Source: Dendrobium chrysotoxum
Taxonomy: Eukaryota; Streptophyta; Magnoliopsida; Asparagales; Orchidaceae
Reading direction: 5' to 3'
DNA: 64,000 nt
Assembly: GCA_019925795.1 (NCBI GenBank)
Contig: CM034307.1
Location: forward strand, 38,775,201-38,839,200
Part shown: in pieces, positions 55,999 to 64,000 of the stretch
How positions within the stretch are numbered: position 1 is the first letter of the stretch
How the letters are laid out: each line of letters opens with the position of its first letter
The notes under the pieces: generated by a model
Told to the model about the DNA's origin: nothing
Seen by the model: only the letters and a program-made list of their open reading frames with translations
The model's database searches: none
Translations under genes and position numbers: made by a program

Positions 55999-56033
55999 AG
56001 GGTTGCTCTCACACAAGATCTCGTGAGAGCATG
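55999..56033 (+). promoter_or_regulatory. Copia-2 gag-pol junction with conserved hairpin
   Basis: TTTTGTAGGGTT, then GCTCTCAC and GTGAGAGC around a 10-nt loop, then the pol ATG. The arms are identical to Copia-1 although the loop differs. Confidence 0.6.
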
Positions 56034-59000
56034 TGGTACCTGGACAGCAAATGCTCAAGACATATGACTAGAGATATAAATCAATTCATTTCACTGGAGG
56101 TCAGGGCTGGAGGCAAGGTCACTCTTGGAGACAATACTACCACGAAAGTAGTGGGCACATGTATAACTGGAAACTCTAAAAACCTTTTAATTGAAAATAT
56201 TTTGCTTATAGATGGACTGAAATACAACTTACTCAGCATCAGTCAACTCTGTGACAAAGGGTTCAGCATCAAGTTTCTGGCAAACTCTTGTATTATCAGC
56301 TTAAATAATAACATTATTTTACAGGGCAACAGGATCAATAACAACTACATGCTTGATTTAAATAACCTTAAATGTGCTGCTTTATTTTGCTTAAAAACTG
56401 CTATTGATGAGTCTTGGTTGTTGCACAGGAGATTATGTCATACCAGTATGAAAACCCTTAGAAGAGTCACCCAAAAGGACTTAGTTAGAGGTGTCCCCAA
56501 GCTTAAGTTCACTAAGGACCACCTGTGTGATCCCTATCAACTAGGGAAGCAAGTCCAATCCTCTTTCCACTCCATTAAGGATATCAGCACCTCTAGACCT
56601 TTACAAGTCCTTCACATGGATCTCTTTGGATCCATTAGCACTGCCAACTTAGGGAAAAAAGTCTATGGATTTGTGATTATTTATAACTACTCGAGGTTCA
56701 CTTAGATTAGATCTTTGTCACACAAAACTGAGTCATTTGATGAATTTAAATCCTTCTCCACTTGGATTCAAAAGAAGTTAGGTTGTGAGATCTTGACTAT
56801 TCATAGTGATCATGGTGGAGAGTTTAAAAATGTGAGATTTGAAACATTCTGTGAGGAGAAAGGGATTAGCCATAACTTTTTAGCTCATAAGACCCCTCAG
56901 CAGAATGGGGTAGCTAAAAGGAAGAACAGGACCTTGGTGGAAGCTGCTAGAGCCATGCTTGCTGAGTATTCACTTTCAAAATACTTTTGAGCAGAAGTGA
57001 TGAACATAACCTATAATGTGTTGAATAGGGTGAATGTTAGATCCAAACTGAATAAGAGACCCTATGAGATCACTAGGGGTAGAACCCCAAACCTATCTCA
57101 CCTCCATGTCTTTAGCTGTAAGGTTTTCATCCTTAACAATGGGAAATCATCCTTAGGAAAATTTGATCCAAAATTTGATGAAGGAGTGTTCTTTGGATAT
57201 TCTAGTGTGGGGAAATCCTTTAGGGTATTTAATAAGAGAACTTTGGTGGTGGAGGAGACTACTCATATGGTATTTGATAAATCTGATCCTAATGAGTTGA
57301 GAGCTGAGGAAGAAGAGGAAGTAGGAGAGATTACCCAAGGAGTTAAAAATACAAACCTGGAGGATAGGGTAGAACTTCAAAACACTTTTTCTAGAGATTA
57401 GAGATATTCTTTGAGTCATCCTAAAGAACTGATATTAGGAGACCCTTCTGAAGGTGTTAGAACTAGGCATGGACTTAGGAAGAAGGCAAACCATTCTACC
57501 TTTATCTTAATGATTGAACCCACCAATATCAATCAAGCCCTTTATGATGAATTTTGGATCTTAGATATGTAAGAGAAATTAAACCAATTTGTAAGGAATG
57601 ATATTTGGGAGTTAGTAGAAAGACTAAGAATCAAAGTATAGTGGGAACCAAATGAGTCTTTAATAATAAAATGAATGATTCTGATGTGGTGGTTAGGAAT
57701 AAGGCAAGATTGGTGGCTAAGGGGTACAACTAAATAGAAGGGATTAATTTTGAGGAGACATTTGCCCCTGTAGCTAGATTGGAAACCATTAGAGTGCTAC
57801 TATCCTTTGCATTCTATAAAGGATTTAAGCTTTTTCAAATGGATGTTAAGAGTGCCTTTTAAAATGGGATAATAAAAGAAGATGTCTTCGTAGAACAACC
57901 CCCGGGTTTTGAGAGTTCTCAATATCCTAATCATGTTTACAAATTAAAAAAGGCCTTATATGGATTGAAACAGGCACCCAGAGCTTAGTATGAGAGGCTG
58001 AGCACATTCCTATTAGAAAGAGAGTTTGTTAAGGGGAGCATAGACACCACCCTTTTTTTGAGGAAAGTGGGAGATGATTTACTCATTATACAGATTTATG
58101 TTGATGATATACTTTTTGAATCTCCTGATAAAAACTTATGTGATAACTTTTCTAAGATAATGAGTAAAGAGCTTGAGATGAGTATGATGGAAAAATTATC
58201 CTACTTTTTAGGATTTAGTATAAGGCAAATGGATGATGGAACCTTTCTTAATCAATCAAAATATACTAAGGACATCTTGAAGAAATATAAAATGGACAAA
58301 GCTAAGCTAATCAACACTCCCATGAGCTCCACTGTTCAGTTAGATAAGGATTCAAATGGAAACTCTATTGATCAGAAGAAGTACAGAGGAATATATGGGT
58401 CACTGCTTTACCTGACTGCTAGTCGACCTGATATCATGTTTAGTGTTTATCTTTGTACTAGATTTCAAGCTGATCCTAAGGAATCTCACCTGACTGCTGT
58501 TAAGAGAATCCTTAGATATCTCTTAGGGACCCAAAACTTAAGAATCTGGTATCCTAGGAACAACACTTCTTTTGAGATTATTGGATATTTTGATTCTGAT
58601 TTTACAGGATATATGGTGGATAGAAAGAGAACTTCTGAAACTTACCAATTCATAGGACAATTATTAGTCTCCTGGTCTAGTAAAAAATAACTCTATTGCA
58701 CTTTCCACTGCTGAAGCTGAGTACATTGGCTTAGGAAGTTATGTGGCCCAAGTCCTGTGGTTGAAGTAACAAATCTTGGATTTAGGATTGCCTGTTGGCA
58801 CAATCTCAGTTCTATGTGATAACACTAGTGCCATCTACATCTCTAAGAATCCTATCCAACACTCAAGAACCAAATATATTGACATAAGGCATCACTTCAT
58901 TAGGGACCATATTACAAAAGGGGATATTGAGCTACACCATGTAGCAACTGAAAACCAACTGGCTGACATCTTTACTAAACCACTAGCCTTTAACTCATTC

Positions 59001-59051
59001 AGAATTTTGAGGACCAGATTGGGTATGATTGACATAAATGCACGAATTTGA
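56031..59051 (+). pseudogene. Copia-2 pol: protease-integrase-RT-RNase H, broken
   Basis: Homologous to Copia-1 pol over its whole length. The protease box reads DSK instead of DSG. The HHCC site has lost its last cysteine (CDPY). The integrase keeps HMDLFG and HSDHGGEF, but the catalytic glutamate is lysine (QQNGVAKRKN). RT keeps YVDD (about 58080). RNase H keeps TAEAEY and CDNTSA. Stops include TAG at 56703, TGA at 56988, TAG at 57399, others between 57570 and 57990 and one near 58768. A frameshift lies near 58688. It ends with TGA at 59049. It cannot make active integrase. Confidence 0.93.
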
Positions 59052-60245
59052 TGATGACTGATTTCTGAAGTTTATGCTTTTCAGTTTCTTTGTGTTTATG
59101 TTTGATTTGATTATCTGTTTTTGGTTTGATTTTTATTCTCTATTGATTTTTTTTTTGTTTTATTTTGTTGATTTCTTGATTTGAGTGTTTCCTTTTTGTG
59201 ATTTTTTACTTATTTTTTATTTACTATTTACTCTCTTTAGAATTAGATCACTACTCACTACTAATAATAAACTGGATTTCTGATTGAGAGTTTTGTCTTA
59301 TTTTTATTTGGAAACTTATAAGCAGTGATTGACTCCTCTGAAATAATTAAAGGAAAGAAACATTGATGATTGTTTCTCTTCCTCTAATGTCTTTAACAGG
59401 GTATTTTTCTTTTTTAATCAAAATTATTTTCAAAATTAAAAAGGCTAGACTTTGAAACAGAGATCCTTTTATCTTTCTACAGTAATCTATCTCATATGAA
59501 TGGTGTTCAAAATTATTGAATCACTCTTAGGTTTTCTTAATCAAGTGATTGCATTTACCATATAAGAACGATTCTATTTTGTAGATTATTGTTCCTTATC
59601 TAAGAGAGTGAGTCTTCCTCTCCTCTCTTATATCTAGAAAATAATCTCATAATTGAGAGTCTTTTAGATGTTTTGAAAGAAAGGAGGCTTGCAAAAGATG
59701 TGCAAAGCGTGCCAATTAAATGAAAAAGAGGCACAAAACGATCCCAATATTGAAAAGATGGGTAATGTTCACCACTTAAAATTGAAAAGATACACAAAGT
59801 GTATCATTAGTCAAAAGATGCGTAAAGTGCGCCAGTTAAATGAAAAAGACGCACAAAATGAGCCCACAAAGAAATAAGCTTTCTCCTCTTTTAAATCTTT
59901 AAAAAATCTTAGAAGAATTTATGTATCACTTAATATTTTAAAACACTTGAGAGTGAAAATCATGATTTTTGATTCTCTAATTTGCAGTTTTGTCATATCA
60001 AATATTTTTCTAGAACGAGGTACAAAATGGTCATATTTCTTATCTAACTTCTTATTTTTTGAATCAGATCTTGTTTCAAAGGAATTTGAACCTGTAAGTT
60101 ATCCGAGGTAGGAGTAATGAAAATTAGTTTTCCAACTTTTCTGGATTTCAGCATTGTCGATTTTCTTCTTATTGGCTTTTGAATTATAAATTAAGGAAAA
60201 TTCTGTGAATCTTCGCATCGACTCTTCTTACTCCACTCTCTGCTC
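59052..60245 (+). other. Copia-2 post-pol spacer with short repeats
   Basis: T-rich at first. At 59690-59870 there are about five units of AAAGATGCRYAAAGTGYGCCAVTTAA, alternating with 'gaaaaagacgcacaaaatgagccc'. No dyads of the Copia-1 type. A copy of this spacer occurs at 1640-2390. Confidence 0.75.
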
Positions 60246-60255
60246 CTATATAAAT
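60246..60255 (+). promoter_or_regulatory. TATA box before the Copia-2 third-ORF remnant
   Basis: CTATATAAAT, followed by a CT/CA-rich leader typical of a transcription start region. Its position matches the TATA box before ORF3 in Copia-1. Confidence 0.5.
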
Positions 60256-60310
60256 CACCTCCCTATCAAACTAACAACCCAAGACTTTCAAGATATTCTC
60301 CAACTTTTAA

Positions 60311-61049
60311 TTTGGTGATAAACTCCATCTTGTATCCTCTGATTCTAATTTTAACTGGAGCATCGCCAATCATTTTCTTAGGAACACTAATGCCCCTTAC
60401 CATGATAATGCATGTTCTTTCTTTATCAAGGATGCTAGGACAATCAAGCATGTCCTTCGCTCCTCCATCATTCCAAAGGCTGGAGACCGCATCCACATTA
60501 CCCCCTTGCTTTCCATGATTACCTATTACATCAAGGCCTATCATGACTTCAATGCAACTAACCTAATCATTCAATACATTGAACATCTCATTAGCATTAG
60601 GGATTCGGGCCACAGGAGATGCCCAAATCTAGCCTTAGGACACATCATTGCCTATGCTCTTGAAATGAAGTATAATCTGTAATATCCAATTCCATCTGAT
60701 ATCAATCCTTCCTTCTACTCCAATAACTCTGGAGCCCAGCACGGATATTTAGGGAGAAGAGAAAGAAGCTGCTTTTGTACCAGCTACACCTGCTCCTCTC
60801 TGTATATAATCACCTCTTGATCACCTGGTGCATAGGTTTGACTAATGGGAGGCACGCTTTGACTCCTATGTAGTTGCCCAGGAGCAGCAGCATGCTGAGG
60901 ATGTCAACCGATTCAATGCCTACAAAGCCCAGTAGTAGCAGCAGCACGACCAGGACATAGCCTAGTTTGGAGAACATTTTGACATCCTTCACAGCCTATT
61001 TCAGCCACCACCTCCCCCTCCATCTGATCAGGATCCCCCTTTCTACTAG
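60311..61049 (+). pseudogene. Copia-2 third ORF remnant, N-terminus deleted
   Basis: The frame from 60311 matches Copia-1 ORF3 from about residue 120 onward. Shared segments are IKHVLRSSIIPKAGDRIHIT, LNLALGHVIGYIL-like NLALGHIIAYALEMKY, and the C-terminal helical stretch ending in PPPPP-SDQDPP. The first ~120 codons are missing between the leader and 60311. A TAA (about 60680), a frameshift near 60740 and more stops break the rest. It ends with TAG at 61047. This shows that the third ORF belongs to both elements and is not a private capture by Copia-1. Confidence 0.88.
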
Positions 61050-61135
61050 TTTGTTTGTCTTTGCTGATGTCCTGTGTTGGTTTTGTACTATTTTTTTCTT
61101 CTATGTCTATATGATGTTTTTCCCTTTTTCAGATG

Positions 61136-61302
61136 TCAAAAGGGGGAGTAATTTATGTTATGGGTCATTGTAAATGTTTAGTTCAATGTTTTGGATTATC
61201 AATGTTCAAATATTCAGTATTTTGAATTATCAATATTCATAATGCTCATTTATTAAATTTGGAATTACTAACAAATATTTTCTATCATAAAAAAGGGGGA
61301 GA
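61136..61302 (+). other. Copia-2 duplicated polypurine tracts
   Basis: TCAAAAGGGGGAG at 61136-61148 and AAAAAAGGGGGAGAT at about 61289-61303. The second directly precedes the 3' LTR. The same duplication is present in Copia-1. Confidence 0.85.
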
Positions 61303-61303
61303 T

Positions 61304-63115
61304 TGTTACGAATCTGGATCTAAGGACTATGATTTTGATAATAGCAAATATTTTTGTTTCTGTTTGAGTGTCTAATATTTTAGGTTCACAGGATCAGTTG
61401 TAATTCAAGCCAGCTCAAGATCGAGTCAGTCTATGTGTGTTTTAGGTTTAAGGTACTTTTTTCATTTTTCTTGAGTCAAGTGTAATATAACGGATCCCCA
61501 AGCTAAGTAACCTTGTACATACACACTCAGAGGGAGAGTTTTAGTGAGTTAGAGTTTCTATTCAAATTTTGTTCAAATCATCCTAAACGATTTTCATATC
61601 ATCCTGGACGATCCATTGAAAATAGAAACCCTAATTAGGGTGACCATGTTAAGTCAGTCTGATTAAGCAGATCATCTGAGATGATATACTCATCATACAG
61701 GATGATATGCTCAAATCAAAAATCTCAGCCGCTAGACCAAGTTAGACAAGTTTTTATTTTTAGAATTTTGGTCTAATAATCCTAGATGGTACGTGTAACA
61801 TCCTGGACGATCCATTATAATTATGCCTAAATTAGTCTGGTGATTAAGGAAAGTAATTAAGGTCAGATTGATTTGATCATATCATCATGGACATTTATAA
61901 GATCGTCCTAGATGATCAATTGAAAATCCTGACCGTCTAGTGTATTTCACCTGGACGACCTGAATAATCCTTTAGACGATATTCCTAATTTTGAACTAAT
62001 CATATGGGATGATATCAATATCGTCCCGGACGATCAGGTCATTTTGACATCGTCTAGCATGGTTTGGCTTACGACTCGAACAATATGCTAGATGATTTTG
62101 GGCAATTTTGAACTCATCATACATGACAATATATTTATCATTCTGGATGATCAAGTCATTTTCTTTAGATCCTTCAGGCTTTTCTCCTCGACGTCCCGAA
62201 CTATCTTCTGGATGATATTCCTAGTTTGAACTAATCATCTCAGATGATCACAGAATCATCCCGGATTATATGAATAAATTTGTCTTCTAATCCCCTAAAA
62301 GAACCTGATCGTTCAGGCCCAAAAGGGGCTGATTTACACTGATCGTACAGGACTATCGAAGGATCGTCCTGGACGATCTTTGACGGTTAGTTGAAATTTA
62401 GGGCAATTTTTGAGCTCTCCTATTTAAGATCTCTTTTATTCTACTGTTGAGATTTTTTGCCACTATCCTTTCCTGAGAGAGCTTTGAGAAGGAGAGAGAG
62501 AGAAGATCTTGTGAGGGGGAGTTTGTGAGGTGTTCACATATGTTGCTCCAAGAAAGGATCTAAGTCATCTTCTCTGATCATCGTCTCTTATCCTTTATGT
62601 CTCTATGGAAGGATCATTTGCATGAGGATCAAGGTTCTCTGCCTGCTTCAAGAGGAGCGAAAGGAGGAAAGGTTCTCTACCTACTTCAGGAGGAAGAAAA
62701 AGGAGTCTAGGTTCTCTAACTCATCGGGTTGGTGAAAAGGAGTTTTGTAAGGGCTTCTCTGCCTTGTTGTGGGAGCAGAATGAGAGTCACTGAGTTTTAG
62801 TGCAATACTCGGAGGGGAGAGGCTCCGGGGAGTAGACGTAGGTCAAGTTGACCGAACCACTATAAAATCTGGTGTATTCTTTCTAATTATTTTCTGAACT
62901 TTACTTCTCTGTTGATGATCGTGTGATTGAATTGGTTATCTTTCTTCGTTACACTTCTTCACATCATCACTAAATTTTAATTATTTTAAAACATTCAAAA
63001 AGATTTTTCAAAATCTCTATTTTGCACAAGAATTTTTAAAATAACCAACTCACCCCCCTTCTTGGTTAGCCTCGGGACTAGTTCTTTAGAGTTTAACACC
63101 CCTCACGAACTTTCA
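61304..63115 (+). repeat. Copia-2 3' LTR
   Basis: 1812 bp, TGTTACGAATC at the start and CGAACTTTCA at the end. It has the dyad array (61575-62370), a TATTTAAG motif near 62423 and a 6-C run where the 5' LTR has 20. Confidence 0.96.
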
Positions 63116-63120
63116 TTTAG
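63116..63120. repeat. Copia-2 target-site duplication, right
   Basis: TTTAG, matching 52302-52306. Confidence 0.93.
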
Positions 63121-63600
63121 GCGTCTGAAGATTTCGAGACGAGTGATTATTCAGTTAATGATTTCATCTATTTTTCTTCTTTTCATATTTTTCTTCTGGG
63201 TTGATTCTTCCGAAGGGCAAAAGTTCCCTATTTATTTGTGGGTTGATTCCTCACTTTAAAATCATTTACAAAGCTTACAAGTGCTAAAACATTTTGACAT
63301 TTGAAACTTTCTAACTTTTATATGATGATGATTTTTGCTATGGAATATCTATATTTTTCATATGGTAATGATGTAGCATGTTTAGATGGTCTGAAGCTTC
63401 TCAAGCAACCACAACAGCCATTACCAAGAGGATTCATGATAAATATTATTGGTAGACACTGCTACACTTGTTATATTTTATATTTTGGAATGTAGTTATT
63501 TGGGTTCTTTATGCATTTCAAACATTTCTATATTATTAGTGTTTAGATTTGATGATATCTATTATAATCTTGGTAATGTTATTATAATCTTATTTTAGAA
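63121..63600 (+). other. Spacer before the hAT transposase, no gene seen
   Basis: Inferred continuation of the hAT 5' region. Short ORFs (63062-63259, 63301-63495) lack domains. Confidence 0.4.
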
Positions 63601-64000
63601 TGTCAACACTAATAAGTATGGAAGGGAATAAAATTGAGGCTGTAAATACAGAGACTGGAAGACTTGATGATCATCTTCAATCTTATGTTGGTAGTCAACC
63701 TGGGAATGAGAATGATACACATAATGATAAGAATAATATTGATGAAGAGGTTCAAAGGTGGACTGATAAAAATCAAGTGAATGATGTTGAAGAAGATAAT
63801 GATATTATAGGAAGAAAAAAAAGGAAAAAAACATGTAAAGTTTGGGATGAGTTTAAGGAAGTTATTCTTCCTGCTGGACAAAGAAAGGGTGAGTGTGTGC
63901 ATTGTAAGAAATAACTAGCTATAGGAGTTACTGGTGTAACCACCCTATTTAAAAGACATTTGGATCGTTGTGCTGCTAGGATTTATGCCTTAAAAAAAAT
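63601..64000 (+). pseudogene. hAT-type transposase N-terminus with BED zinc finger, partial
   Basis: Translation from the ATG at 63600-63602 gives an acidic, asparagine-rich lead, a basic RKKRKKTCKVW nuclear-localisation-like stretch, and a BED zinc finger. The finger has the aromatic VWDEF start, the C-x2-C pair (CVHCK) and the HLDRC end in the form H-x3-C. A TAA at 63912-63914 interrupts the finger between its cysteine pair and the histidine. The same frame continues to the window edge after it. BED fingers bind element termini in Ac/hAT transposases. The dimerisation and catalytic parts would lie beyond 64000. The in-frame stop suggests a dead copy, unless a splice removes it. Confidence 0.75.

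Larger units (their letters stand above)
52307..63115 (+). mobile_element. Copia-2: complete but decayed Sirevirus-type Copia element
   Basis: The order is 5' LTR (52307-54120), primer site, gag, pol, a repeat-bearing spacer, third-ORF remnant, polypurine tract and 3' LTR (61304-63115). Ends are TG...CA with TTTAG duplications. Gene order and protein sequence match Copia-1, but the LTRs are largely unalignable between families except for short blocks. The two Copia-2 LTRs differ from each other clearly more than those of Copia-1, and all coding regions are broken, so this is the older insertion. Confidence 0.97.

Overview
The window looks like nuclear DNA of a flowering plant with a repeat-rich genome. 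It is dominated by nested transposable elements: two Sirevirus-type Copia LTR retrotransposons, two plant L1 LINEs of the kind with a C-terminal RNase H domain, part of a hAT transposon, an unclassified dispersed repeat present in two inverted copies, and several decayed tandem-repeat fields. I found no convincing cellular protein-coding gene, tRNA, rRNA or organellar sequence. I cannot name the species. Nearly all coding regions carry stops or frameshifts; the exceptions are pol and the third ORF of the first Copia element.

Layout: 1-1614 is a decayed reading frame of unknown origin, followed at 1640-2390 by a segment that resembles the post-pol spacer of the second Copia element. From 2.8 to 7.9 kb lie tandem repeats of several kinds, including a satellite-like field with higher-order organisation (4795-7330). 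8.5-9.2 kb is a GC/CT-rich block. 9.7-11.7 kb holds microsatellites and a 27-bp minisatellite. 13.25-15.65 kb is copy 1 of an inverted dispersed repeat ('family A'). 16522-23340 is LINE-1, with 15-bp target duplications. 23.4-30 kb is AT-rich with small inverted repeats, two more tandem arrays and the start of family A copy 2.

30033-40982 is a complete minus-strand Copia element (Copia-1; LTRs of about 1.95 kb, target duplication AAATG) inserted into family A copy 2. 43239-50117 is LINE-2. 52307-63115 is a complete but decayed plus-strand Copia element (Copia-2; LTRs of about 1.81 kb, target duplication TTTAG). It probably sits inside a hAT transposon whose left end is near 51787 and whose BED zinc-finger transposase start is at 63601-64000.

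The most interesting signal is in the Copia elements. The Copia-1 LTR carries about two dozen copies of a 15-bp dyad (ATCGTACAGTACGAT), many of them in pairs about 20-22 bp apart. Twelve more copies, all paired, sit between pol and the third ORF, just upstream of a TATA box facing that ORF. Copia-2 has a matching LTR array in which the inner bases have changed symmetrically (ATCGTCCWGGACGAT), so the dyad is kept. The third ORF, where Sireviruses usually have an 'envelope-like' gene, encodes no obvious membrane protein and resembles the plant-specific 'putative plant transposon protein' type. Both elements also share a perfect 8-bp hairpin just upstream of the first in-frame pol ATG.
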